Source of the DNA: Anderseniella sp051010195
Lineage (GTDB): Bacteria; Pseudomonadota; Alphaproteobacteria; Rhizobiales; Aestuariivirgaceae
Reading direction: 5' to 3'
NCBI GenBank assembly: GCA_051010195.1
Contig: JBPCVV010000349.1
Coordinates: forward strand, 1 to 16,951
Length of the DNA stretch: 16,951 nt
Under the pieces are notes generated by a model, which searched no databases, was not told where the DNA came from, and saw only the letters and a list, made by a program, of their open reading frames with translations. A program made the position numbers and the translations under genes. This document shows positions 6,022 through 13,359 of the stretch, one piece after another (position 1 is the stretch's first letter; each line of letters begins with the position of its first letter).

Positions 6022-7377
6022 TTGAAATTTTCCGACCTCGGCCTCGACAGGCCGTTGCTCAATGCACTTGATGCATTGGGCCATGACGTGCCTACGCCTA
6101 TCCAGGTGAAGGCCATCCCTACAATTCTTGACCGTCGTGACGTAATCGGGCTTGCCCAGACAGGGACCGGTAAAACCGGAGCATTTGCGCTGCCCTTGCT
6201 GCAGCGCCTTGCCGCCAGCGGCGGGCGGCCGAAGCCGCATACCTGCCGGGCGCTGATCCTGGCGCCGACCCGCGAGCTGGTGACCCAGATCATGAAATCG
6301 GTGCGTGACTATGGATCGCGCATGAAGCTATCTGCCACCTCCATTGTGGGCGGTGTTTCCATTCGTCCCCAGAAAGCAACCATGGCGCGTGGCGTGGATA
6401 TTGTGGTGGCCACACCCGGCCGCCTGCTCGACCTCATTGATCAGCGCGCCATGCGGCTGGACTCAGTCGAGGTGCTCATCCTCGATGAAGCTGACCAGAT
6501 GCTGGACATCGGCTTCATGCCGGCCATTCGCCGCATCGTGGCAATGGTGCCTGAAAAACGCCAGACCCTGTTGTTTTCAGCGACCATGCCGAAGGAGATC
6601 CGCAAACTCACCAACGACCACCTGAAGTCACCGGTGGAAATTGCCGTGGCTGCGGTGTCGACACCGGCTGAACGCATCAACCAGTCCGTGATGCATATTG
6701 CTCCGGGCAACAAGATTGCCGCGGTGGCGCATCTGGCGCGGGAAAACATGGGCAAGCGGGTGATCGTGTTTACCCGTACCAAACGCGGCGCCGACCGTGT
6801 CGTGAAGCGGCTTGTGCAGGATGGTTTCGAGGCTGCAGCCATTCACGGCAACAAGTCACAAACCAATCGCGAAAAGGCGCTGGACCGGTTCCGCAAAGGC
6901 GCATGCCCGATCCTGGTTGCGACCGATATTGCGGCACGCGGCATTGACGTGCCGGGTGTTGAAATGGTCATCAACTATGAATTGCCACATGTGCCTGAAG
7001 TCTATGTGCATCGCATTGGCCGTACCGCGCGCGCTGGCGCGTCCGGGTTTGCGGTGGCGCTGTGTTCACCGGATGAGCGCAGCCTGCTGCGTGACATCGA
7101 GCGATTGTTGAAGCGCAAGGTGGACGAGATGCCGGTGCCTGACGGATTGCCGGAGATTTCCCTGCGCGACATACCACGCGAGCCACGCCAGCGTGACCCG
7201 CGCGCCAAGCTGCAACACAAGAAGCGCTCGCGTCGCGCGCGCCGCTCCGGTGGTGCTGCTGGCAAGACCGCGAATGCTGCAGGTGGCCAGGACAGGAAGT
7301 CCGCACCGAAGCCCAACAGGCGTCGTCGGCCAAACCGCTCAAAGCAGGGCGGTCAGCAAAAGGCGCACGCGGCCTGA
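6022..7377 (+). CDS. rhlE: DEAD-box ATP-dependent RNA helicase, RhlE type
   Basis: With the TTG start at 6022 the protein is 451 residues and begins (M)KFSDLGLDRPLLNAL, which is exactly where RhlE-like helicases begin. Motifs in order: Q motif TPIQ, Walker A AQTGTGKT (45-52), PTREL, TPGR, DEAD (155-158), SAT (186-188), VFTRTKRGAD, ATDIAARGID (300-309) and HRIGRTARAG (330-339). A strongly basic tail rich in R, K, G and A follows for about 60 residues and probably binds RNA. The likely role is RNA unwinding in ribosome assembly, RNA decay or cold adaptation. A start at 5794 would add 76 atypical residues. The ribosome binding site is weak (AAGAAAGAA). It ends only 7 bp before the end of the convergent CIA30-family gene. 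Confidence 0.92.
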   Translation: MKFSDLGLDRPLLNALDALGHDVPTPIQVKAIPTILDRRDVIGLAQTGTGKTGAFALPLLQRLAASGGRPKPHTCRALILAPTRELVTQIMKSVRDYGSRMKLSATSIVGGVSIRPQKATMARGVDIVVATPGRLLDLIDQRAMRLDSVEVLILDEADQMLDIGFMPAIRRIVAMVPEKRQTLLFSATMPKEIRKLTNDHLKSPVEIAVAAVSTPAERINQSVMHIAPGNKIAAVAHLARENMGKRVIVFTRTKRGADRVVKRLVQDGFEAAAIHGNKSQTNREKALDRFRKGACPILVATDIAARGIDVPGVEMVINYELPHVPEVYVHRIGRTARAGASGFAVALCSPDERSLLRDIERLLKRKVDEMPVPDGLPEISLRDIPREPRQRDPRAKLQHKKRSRRARRSGGAAGKTANAAGGQDRKSAPKPNRRRRPNRSKQGGQQKAHAA

Positions 7378-7384
7378 CCCTAAT

Positions 7385-7840
7385 CTAATAGTAGTTGACT
7401 GAAGATACCGCGGTATCGGCATCGAACACTCGACCGATCGCGACGATGCCGATGCGGCGGATGTTTTCCTGCCTGAGGGGCGTGTCTGTCCGGTGGGCTT
7501 CGAAGTTTCCAAACTCGAAATGACACAGGGTCCATTCCGCCGGTGCCGTAAACGCCTGGCGGTAGGACTGCCAAGGCCGGGTCAGGTCACTGGTACGCAA
7601 GTGGATGTTGTAGGTCTCGGCATTGCCGATGAGATTGAGCGCGATGCCTGATGCCCCGGCTGGCGGGCGTGGCAGGTCTGCCGCGATTTGAATGAAGCCG
7701 CCATTGTTGTCGAGACTGACCCGACCGGTCATGCGGCTGGCTGTGCGGCCCCTGATATTACCCCGGTCGATGCGTCCGCTCGATAGGCCGCCCATGACAC
7801 GGTCGGTCACCAGTTCCCATTCCATCTCAAGCGGCATCAT
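7385..7840 (-). CDS. CIA30-family protein (complex I intermediate-associated protein 30-like)
   Basis: A protein of about 151 residues starting MMPLEMEWELVTDRVMGGLSSG and continuing with GRVSLDNNGGFIQIAADL, GIALNLIGNAETYNIHLRT and a C-terminal IRRIGIVAIGR beta-strand. This is the pattern of the CIA30 galactose-binding-like jelly-roll domain, in which WxxVxDxVMGGxSxG and NNGGF are hallmarks. A longer frame is open upstream to 7903, but the ATG at 7838-7840 overlaps the TGA of the upstream membrane gene (ATGA) and gives a typical N-terminus. The mitochondrial relative helps assemble NADH dehydrogenase; the role of bacterial members is unclear. It is translationally coupled to the DUF2177 gene. 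Confidence 0.75.
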   Translation of the reverse strand: MMPLEMEWELVTDRVMGGLSSGRIDRGNIRGRTASRMTGRVSLDNNGGFIQIAADLPRPPAGASGIALNLIGNAETYNIHLRTSDLTRPWQSYRQAFTAPAEWTLCHFEFGNFEAHRTDTPLRQENIRRIGIVAIGRVFDADTAVSSVNYY

Positions 7841-8235
7841 GCCAATGCCCGGGTGGCGAGATAACCAATGGTTGCTGCAGAGCCGGACAACAAGGTGCCC
7901 CACACTATGTCAACGACGGTGACGGCGACAGGCCAGTTTTTCAACGTGGCCTGGTTGGTCATGTCATATGTGGCATAGCAGAAAAACCCGAACCCGGCGC
8001 CGTAAGTGGCGGCTGTCTGCCAGGCCCCTTCCTCAACGGCGGGCACGACCGCAAAGATGATCAGGCCGATGACGTAGACGGCATAAAAACCTGCTGCAGC
8101 GGGATAGTTCACCTTCCCGGCCAACAGGTGCGACATCCGCGAGAAATAGAATTTCTTCGCTATGCTGCCGAGCCAGAGAAAATCAATCGCGAAAAAGGCG
8201 ATTGCAGTGAAGATGTAGGCGGTAATCCATGTCAT
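7837..8235 (-). CDS. DUF2177-family four-helix membrane protein
   Basis: A 132-residue hydrophobic protein with about four predicted membrane segments (approximately residues 5-23, 46-66, 72-92 and 102-128). The signatures AFFAIDFLWLGSIAKKFY, NYPAAAGFYAVYVIGL, GAGFGFFCYATYDMTNQATLKNWP and DIVWGTLLSGSAATIGY match DUF2177 as I remember it. Function is not established. It starts 32 bp after the ferredoxin stop and its own stop overlaps the start of the CIA30 gene, so all three are probably one transcript. The acidic and aromatic FLWLG and YDMTNQATL positions are the conserved parts and may form a functional site in the membrane. Confidence 0.82.
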   Translation of the reverse strand: MTWITAYIFTAIAFFAIDFLWLGSIAKKFYFSRMSHLLAGKVNYPAAAGFYAVYVIGLIIFAVVPAVEEGAWQTAATYGAGFGFFCYATYDMTNQATLKNWPVAVTVVDIVWGTLLSGSAATIGYLATRALA

Positions 8236-8267
8236 TCCACTGTCAACGCAGGCTGTGAGGATTTGGT

Positions 8268-8603
8268 TCAGGCGGCCCGTGCAGCATCCGCGATCGCCGG
8301 GTCAAGGGCAACTGTCAGGCCGTCCAGCTCTTCGCTGTATATAAGTTGACACGACAGGCGTGACGACGGCATCACGTTGGGCACCGTATCAAGCATGTCT
8401 TCTTCCTCTTCCCGCGCCTGGAACAGCCTGGCTGCCCAGTCATCATCTACAATGACATGACAGGTGGCGCATGCGCAGGCTCCACCACACAGGCCTTCCA
8501 TGGGCAATCCGTGATCGCGGATGATCTCCATCACGCGCCAGCCTTCAACGGCCTCCAGAACGTGGGTCTTGTTGTTGGTATCGATTACGTTGATGACGCC
8601 CAT
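8268..8603 (-). CDS. Adrenodoxin-type [2Fe-2S] ferredoxin
   Basis: A 111-residue protein with the vertebrate/ISC-type ferredoxin cluster motif CGGACACATC (Cys-x5-Cys-x2-Cys, followed by H) near residues 39-48 and the fourth ligand in RLSCQL near residue 84. An acidic loop (REEEEDMLDTV) lies between them and normally docks the reductase or P450 partner. It should be a soluble one-electron carrier. The start ATG at 8601-8603 has AGGGAAAG on its 5' side in the minus-strand mRNA. First gene of the three-gene minus-strand unit. No reductase or P450 is nearby, so the redox partner is unknown. Confidence 0.92.
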   Translation of the reverse strand: MGVINVIDTNNKTHVLEAVEGWRVMEIIRDHGLPMEGLCGGACACATCHVIVDDDWAARLFQAREEEEDMLDTVPNVMPSSRLSCQLIYSEELDGLTVALDPAIADAARAA

Positions 8604-8988
8604 GGCCGCTTTCCCTGCTGAATCAAACTTGTTTGCACACTAACATGTTTGAGCTCGTTTGTGCAATGCAACATTTGTCGCAACAAGGACGGAAAGCGAA
8701 GCACAAATTGTTCGCCCTGCGTCAGTAGGTGAATTCCTATCGTTTGCCAGCAGGTCTGGCGGGATATGATATCGAAGGTCACTTTGGACACGGAGCGGCG
8801 CACTCGTCAGTCCCAATGGCCCTGCCATGATATTGTGGTGAAATCCATGGTTTCCGTTAAGCGTACCGAACCGAAGTTGTTTGTATTACAGGACATTTTC
8901 GAGTAGTACGTTCTGGATAACGAACAACCAGAGCAACACGGGTTCTTCACTGCCCATCAGGCTCGTCAGTTACCGGGGCAGGGCGCAC
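8604..8988. promoter_or_regulatory. Divergent intergenic region, ferredoxin / XRE-cupin regulator
   Basis: This 385-bp gene-free region must hold the promoters for both divergent units. Near the ferredoxin side there is an inverted repeat TTGCACA (8633-8639) with TGTGCAA (8660-8666), and a TTGT-CGCA-ACAA dyad at 8675-8686. These are candidate operators for the XRE-cupin protein or another regulator. The frame of the XRE gene is open back to 8881 but looks non-coding there. I see no convincing gene or RNA in the rest. Confidence 0.35.
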
Positions 8989-9588
8989 ATGGCCACACAA
9001 CGAGGACGCAAGACCCACTCACCGTCGGATGTCACGCCGGAGCTGGGCAAAACCATCCAGCGCCTGCGCAAGGCATACAAGATGTCGCTGGGCGACTTGT
9101 CGGAGCAATCTGGCGTTGCCAAGTCCATCATTTCGCAAATCGAGCGAAATGAAACCAATCCGACCATTTCAACCGTGTTCCGGCTGTCGCAGGCGCTCGA
9201 CACCACAATCGAAGAAGTGTTGAAGACCGGAAAGAGTGACGCATTCGTTGAACATCAGACACGGGCAGCCGTCCCCTTGCTTGAAAGTGAAGACGGGTTG
9301 TGCCGGCTGGCAATCGCCGGGCCACTGAACCTGGTTGATCATCTGCAATGGTACGATTTTCATGCCAGGCCCGACGGCGTACTTGAATCTGAACCTCACC
9401 CACCCGGAACGATTGAGCATCTTTATGTAGTGACCGGGCAATTGCAGATCACCGTGGACGGCGAGAGCCGCATGGCCAAGGCCGGCGAGGCCCTGCGCTA
9501 TCACGCCGACAAACCCCACAAGGTGGTGAACACCGGTGCGATACCGGCCCATGCCACCATGGTGCTGGTCCTGCGTCAGCCGGGCTGA
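8989..9588 (+). CDS. XRE-family regulator with C-terminal cupin sensor domain
   Basis: A 199-residue protein. A helix-turn-helix lies at about 18-75 (LGKTIQRLRKAYKMSLGDLS, SGVAKSIISQIERNETNPTI) and a cupin-2 domain at about 115-197, with metal-type histidines in PHPPGTIEHLYVVTG and YHADKPHKVVN. Such proteins repress small-molecule metabolism genes and sense a ligand in the cupin barrel (for example PuuR- or SutR-like); the ligand here is unknown. The ATG at 8989 follows a GGGGCAGGG stretch and gives a normal N-terminus; the open frame back to 8881 adds 36 residues without similarity. It could control the divergent ferredoxin unit or a distant target. A hairpin terminator follows. Confidence 0.88.
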   Translation: MATQRGRKTHSPSDVTPELGKTIQRLRKAYKMSLGDLSEQSGVAKSIISQIERNETNPTISTVFRLSQALDTTIEEVLKTGKSDAFVEHQTRAAVPLLESEDGLCRLAIAGPLNLVDHLQWYDFHARPDGVLESEPHPPGTIEHLYVVTGQLQITVDGESRMAKAGEALRYHADKPHKVVNTGAIPAHATMVLVLRQPG

Positions 9589-9607
9589 AGCCTGTTCGGA
9601 CACAAAA

Positions 9608-9640
9608 CCCCGCCTCCTTGCCAGGAAGCGGGGCTTGTTC
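9608..9640 (+). terminator. Hairpin terminator after the XRE-cupin gene
   Basis: CCCCGC (9608-9613) pairs with GCGGGG (9628-9633), and inside it TCCT pairs with AGGA around a TGCC loop, with one C-A mismatch. The sequence CTTGTTC follows on the 3' side and AAAA precedes on the 5' side. It lies 19 bp after the stop codon. The T tract is short, so efficiency is uncertain. It could also serve the convergent small membrane gene. Confidence 0.6.
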
Positions 9641-9742
9641 ACTGATAGGTGCTGCAACCTGATCAGGAGATGTAGGCGGTCCATGCAGTTGGAGACTGCT
9701 GCATGAACCAAAGGGCAGGCGACAATGCCCAAAATCGTTGGT

Positions 9743-10000
9743 TCAGTGGCAGTAAGTCTTGATGATCGGTGTCGTCGGCAGGGTGCTTGCCTTGTACTTG
9801 TCGATGGTGCTGTGCGCTTCCAGCAGGCTTGAACACAGCCGTGACTGCTGCGACATCACAGAAAACGAATTTACACCGAGTACCACCAGTACTGCGAACA
9901 ATACCACGCAAATGCGAGCCAGCGTGTTGGCTACGCTGAGCCGTTCATTGGCCAGTTTCTGCCACGGGATCATCTGCTCATTCTGCGCTACTCTCAACAT
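9743..10000 (-). CDS. Small single-pass membrane protein, unknown function
   Basis: I do not recognise this 85-residue protein. It has a polar N-terminus of about 28 residues (LRVAQNEQMIPWQKLANERL), one hydrophobic helix of about 20 residues (ARICVVLFAVLVVLGVNSF) and a polar C-terminal part with two cysteines ending KTYCH. Positive residues before the helix suggest the N-terminus is cytoplasmic. On the minus strand GGGAGAAAGAGG lies just before the ATG, a good ribosome binding site, which supports a real gene. It sits between the XRE-cupin gene (convergent) and nagZ (divergent). No family assignment is offered. Confidence 0.5.
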   Translation of the reverse strand: MLRVAQNEQMIPWQKLANERLSVANTLARICVVLFAVLVVLGVNSFSVMSQQSRLCSSLLEAHSTIDKYKASTLPTTPIIKTYCH

Positions 10001-10271
10001 CCTCTTTCTCCCTCTGGCTTAACTAAATGTTCCCAGGTGCCCATTGATATGTTCGGGCTTTGATGACCATTTGTTTACTACATCTGGTGCCCGATCGGTT
10101 CTTAAATCCCCTGTTAACGTTGCGCATTGCTGAACGCAGAAGGAACAATTTTAAGCAAATTTGCTGTTTATTTTACCGGTTCCCGGTACGCGGGAATTGC
10201 GCGTTCATGCAAAATCGCTAGATTCAGCGGGACTACCGGGGGTCGATTCGGGTGAGAGGGTGACGCTAACC
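10001..10271. promoter_or_regulatory. Divergent promoter region upstream of nagZ
   Basis: The region between the small membrane gene and nagZ is AT-rich at 10081-10180. It contains a perfect 12-bp palindrome AGCAAATTTGCT (10154-10165) and a small hairpin TTCCCG/CGGGAA (10180-10185 and 10191-10196). Two GGTGCCC copies flank 10040-10095. No gene is seen. Roles are unproven; the palindrome is the best operator candidate. Confidence 0.3.
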
Positions 10272-11327
10272 ATGATTGGTGCGTTTATTTGCGGGTGCAC
10301 AGGCCTGGAGCTTGGAGCGGATGAAGAGGCTTTTTTTCGTGACGCACAGCCCTGGGGCCTGATCCTCTTTGCCCGCAACGTCGATAACCGCAAGCAATTG
10401 TGTGATCTGACATCGCGGTTTCGCGAGCTTGTCGGGCGGGCAGACGCGCCTGTGCTGATCGACCAGGAAGGTGGCAGGGTGCAGCGCATGGGGCCGCCGG
10501 AATGGCGCAAGTATCCGCCGGGCCGCTCCTACGCCGGGATTTATGAACTTGACGCCTTGACCGGTCTGTCGGCAACGCGGCTGGTCTATCGGCTGCTGGC
10601 CCACGACCTGGCGGAGGCTGGCATCAATGTGGATTGTCTGCCGGTGCTGGACGTACCGCAGCCTGGCGGTCACAAGATCATCGGCGATCGCGCTTACGGC
10701 GCCAATTCTGAACAAATCGCGCTGCTGGGTCGGGCAGCAGCCCAGGGCCTGATGGACGGCGGGGTGCTGCCGGTTATCAAGCATATTCCCGGGCACGGTC
10801 GGGCGTTGTCCGACAGTCATCTGGAACTGCCGGTTGTAGATGCGCCGCTTGCCGAACTGGAGCAGGTTGACTTTGCGCCGTTTGCAGCGCTTGCCGACGC
10901 ACCGATGGCCATGACGGCTCATGTGGTTTATTCGGCAATCGACGAAGATGCGCCCTGTACCCTGTCCAGGAAAGTTATCGGCGAAGTGGTGCGCAAGCAG
11001 ATCGGCTTTGACGGCTTGTTGATGAGCGATGACCTTTCGATGAAGGCGCTTGATGCGTCGCTGACCCAGGTCGTCGGCGATGATTTGTCCAATTTCCGGT
11101 CATCCATGCACGCGCGCGGTGAGTTGGCACTCAAGGCCGGTTGCGATGTGCTGCTGCATTGCAATGGCGACATGGAGGAGATGAAACAGGTCGCCGACGT
11201 TGCCGGCACCCTGAAAGGCAGGGCGGAAAAACGGGCCCTGAGAGCCCTGTCTTTCCTGCGGGCGCCGGATGATTTTGACGTGGCTGAAGCCGAACGTGTC
11301 CTGGACAGCATGATGGCGATGGCATGA
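10272..11327 (+). CDS. nagZ: Beta-N-acetylhexosaminidase NagZ (glycoside hydrolase family 3)
   Basis: A 351-residue cytoplasmic enzyme of the NagZ type (usual length about 340). It has the substrate-binding DQEGGRVQR (64-72), the KHIPGHG (170-176) with DSH (181-183) loop that carries the catalytic His-Asp pair, and the nucleophile motif LLMSDDLSM near 250-257. It removes N-acetylglucosamine from 1,6-anhydro-muropeptides during cell wall recycling. The ATG at 10272 begins MIGAFICGCTGLEL, the normal NagZ start, with GAGAGGG upstream; the frame is open from 10161, but the extra 37 residues lack similarity. In many alphaproteobacteria nagZ sits directly before scpA and scpB, as here. Confidence 0.95.
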   Translation: MIGAFICGCTGLELGADEEAFFRDAQPWGLILFARNVDNRKQLCDLTSRFRELVGRADAPVLIDQEGGRVQRMGPPEWRKYPPGRSYAGIYELDALTGLSATRLVYRLLAHDLAEAGINVDCLPVLDVPQPGGHKIIGDRAYGANSEQIALLGRAAAQGLMDGGVLPVIKHIPGHGRALSDSHLELPVVDAPLAELEQVDFAPFAALADAPMAMTAHVVYSAIDEDAPCTLSRKVIGEVVRKQIGFDGLLMSDDLSMKALDASLTQVVGDDLSNFRSSMHARGELALKAGCDVLLHCNGDMEEMKQVADVAGTLKGRAEKRALRALSFLRAPDDFDVAEAERVLDSMMAMA

Positions 11328-11483
11328 AGGTATCATGTACAGGGGCGCGCATTTTCATCATGCAGCGGCCACATCACTTGAGGATAAGTGCGTATAGCCG
11401 GTGTCAGACATGGTCAACCACGCTATATCTGGTGTATCAATTGTGACAAACCCGCGACATGTGGGCATTGAAATGCGGATTTC

Positions 11484-12311
11484 ATGAGCAAAGAGACGAC
11501 AACGCCTGGGCAAGACGAGCTGTGGCCGGATGGTCAGGGCCCGGTGCGCCTGATGCCGGAGCCGGAAGATGACGGCGCGCCGCTGATCGTTGACCTTGAC
11601 GGTTTCGAGGGCCCGCTGGATCTCCTGCTGCAACTGGCCCGCAACCAGAAGGTCGACATCACCAGAATTTCCATCCTTGCGCTGGCTGAACAGTATCTCG
11701 TGTTTGTCGAAGACGCCCGCAGGATGAAGCTGGAACTGGCTGCTGATTACCTGGTCATGGCTGCATGGCTTGCTTATCTCAAGTCACGCCTGCTGTTGCC
11801 CAAGGAATCCGATGACAGTGATGAGCCGCCGCCGGAAGAACTCGCGGCCCGTCTGCAGTTCCGCCTGCAGCGCCTGCAGGCAATGCGGGATGCCGGCGCC
11901 AAGCTGATGTCGAGTAACCGTCTCGGGCGTGATGTGTTTGACCGGGGATGGCCGGAACCTGTCGTCGTGGAACGGCAGGTCGAGTGGAGCGATACCCTGA
12001 TTGACCTGTTGCAGGTCTATGCAGACCGGCGTCAGCGCAAGGCGGCGCACCACAGTTACGAGATCAAGCCGATGGCGGTGTGGACTCTCAAGGAGGCCCG
12101 CACGGCGCTGGAACGGATGCTGGGTACGATGGACGACTGGGGCCGGTTTGACGCTTATATGGTGCAGTACATGGTGGAACCTGAAAAACGCTCTTCGGTG
12201 ATTGCATCGGGGTTTACCGCATCGCTTGAGCTGGTGCGTGAGGGTGTGCTGGAAGTGCGCCAGGAAAAGTCGTTTGAGCCGATTTACATGCGGCGCTCAC
12301 GCGCAGGGTAG
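11484..12311 (+). CDS. scpA: Segregation and condensation protein A (kleisin)
   Basis: A 275-residue ScpA. The N-terminal domain begins DLDGFEGPLDLLLQLARNQKVDI and continues ILALAEQYLVF and LAADYLVMAAWLAYLKSRLLLP, the region that binds the SMC neck. A middle acidic linker (DSDEPPPEELAARL) and a C-terminal winged helix follow, the latter ending VIASGFTASLELVREGVLEVRQ. It forms the SMC-ScpAB condensin for chromosome compaction and segregation. The ATG at 11484 is kept, although it gives about 35 residues before the conserved core and has a weak ribosome binding site. The 156 bp between nagZ and scpA hold no visible gene. scpB begins 47 bp downstream. Confidence 0.95.
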   Translation: MSKETTTPGQDELWPDGQGPVRLMPEPEDDGAPLIVDLDGFEGPLDLLLQLARNQKVDITRISILALAEQYLVFVEDARRMKLELAADYLVMAAWLAYLKSRLLLPKESDDSDEPPPEELAARLQFRLQRLQAMRDAGAKLMSSNRLGRDVFDRGWPEPVVVERQVEWSDTLIDLLQVYADRRQRKAAHHSYEIKPMAVWTLKEARTALERMLGTMDDWGRFDAYMVQYMVEPEKRSSVIASGFTASLELVREGVLEVRQEKSFEPIYMRRSRAG

Positions 12312-12358
12312 GGATTACGGCCCTGGCTGGGGCCATAAGGGGCAAGAGGGTTTACAAG

Positions 12359-13267
12359 GTGGCGAAGCAAGCTGTGAAGATCGAAAACGGACAAGAGCCG
12401 TTGCATGACCTGGAAGACGATGTGGCGGAAGCGATATCGACGGTTGATGACATCGCGCATGAGCAGGACCTGCCGCCTGCCGATGACAGTGACCTGCCGG
12501 ATTACCTGCTGCGCAAAGGCGATGCCATGTCCGGCGGCATGCCGGAGTTGCAGCAGCAACGGGTGGTCGAAGCCCTTCTGTTTGCCGCGACCGGACCGCT
12601 GAGTGAAGCTGAACTGGCCGCCGCACTGCCCAGGGATGCTGATCTGGCGGGCCTGCTGGAAGCGGTGCAGGAAAATTACCAGATGCGCGGTGTGAACCTG
12701 AAGCAGATTGCCGGAAAGTGGGCATTCCGCACCGCTGATGACCTGAGCTTTTTGTTGCGCGAAGAAGCGGTCGAGCAGAAGAAGCTGTCGCGGGCCGGGC
12801 TGGAAGTCCTGTCGATCATCGCCTACCACCAACCGGTGACCCGTGCGGAAATTGAAGACATTCGCGGTGTGGCCACGGCGAAGGGTACGCTGGATATTCT
12901 TATGGAGATCGGCTGGATAAAGATGCGCGGGCGTCGGCGCACACCTGGCCGCCCGGTCACGTACGGCACAACCCAGGAGTTCTTGGAGCATTTCGGGTTG
13001 AACGAAATTCGCGATCTGCCCGGAATGACTGAACTAAAGGGTGCCGGGCTTTTGTCGGGCAACCTGCCGCCGGACATGTTCATTCCAAGTCCAAGCGATG
13101 ATGATGCCCTGGGTCCGGACGAAGACCCGCTGGATGCCGAAGACTTCGAGCCGGAACTGGAAATGCATCTGCCTGATGATGAAGATGCAGATGACACGCC
13201 TGCAGAACCCGATGAAGCCCTGAACATGGATCTGCCGGAAGTTCTGGATGATGAGGGCAGGCAGTAG
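12359..13267 (+). CDS. scpB: Segregation and condensation protein B
   Basis: A 302-residue ScpB starting at GTG 12359 with AGAGGG a few bases upstream. The core of two winged-helix domains runs from about residue 63 to 225 (VVEALLFAATGPLSEAELA, SRAGLEVLSIIAYHQPVTRAEIEDIRGV, LMEIGWIKMRGRRRTPGRPVTYGTT and FLEHFGLNEIRDLPG). The partner is ScpA upstream; together with SMC they form the condensin. Compared with short ScpB proteins (about 200 residues), this one has an extra N-terminal acidic stretch and a long, very acidic C-terminal tail (about residues 240-302, rich in D, E and P). Acidic tails are common in alphaproteobacterial ScpB, as far as I recall. Confidence 0.95.
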   Translation: MAKQAVKIENGQEPLHDLEDDVAEAISTVDDIAHEQDLPPADDSDLPDYLLRKGDAMSGGMPELQQQRVVEALLFAATGPLSEAELAAALPRDADLAGLLEAVQENYQMRGVNLKQIAGKWAFRTADDLSFLLREEAVEQKKLSRAGLEVLSIIAYHQPVTRAEIEDIRGVATAKGTLDILMEIGWIKMRGRRRTPGRPVTYGTTQEFLEHFGLNEIRDLPGMTELKGAGLLSGNLPPDMFIPSPSDDDALGPDEDPLDAEDFEPELEMHLPDDEDADDTPAEPDEALNMDLPEVLDDEGRQ

Positions 13268-13359
13268 AGCGCGGAGCCCAATTCCAATTCTTGCCGGCAA
13301 CCCGAATGGGTCTGTGAACGCTGGATAGTTGGAACGTGTTGGTGTAATCACCATGCGCA

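Noticed and set aside
7841..7903. Upstream extension of the CIA30-family protein
   Set aside because: The extension overlaps the end of the DUF2177 gene and lacks similarity; the ATGA overlap start at 7840 fits better.
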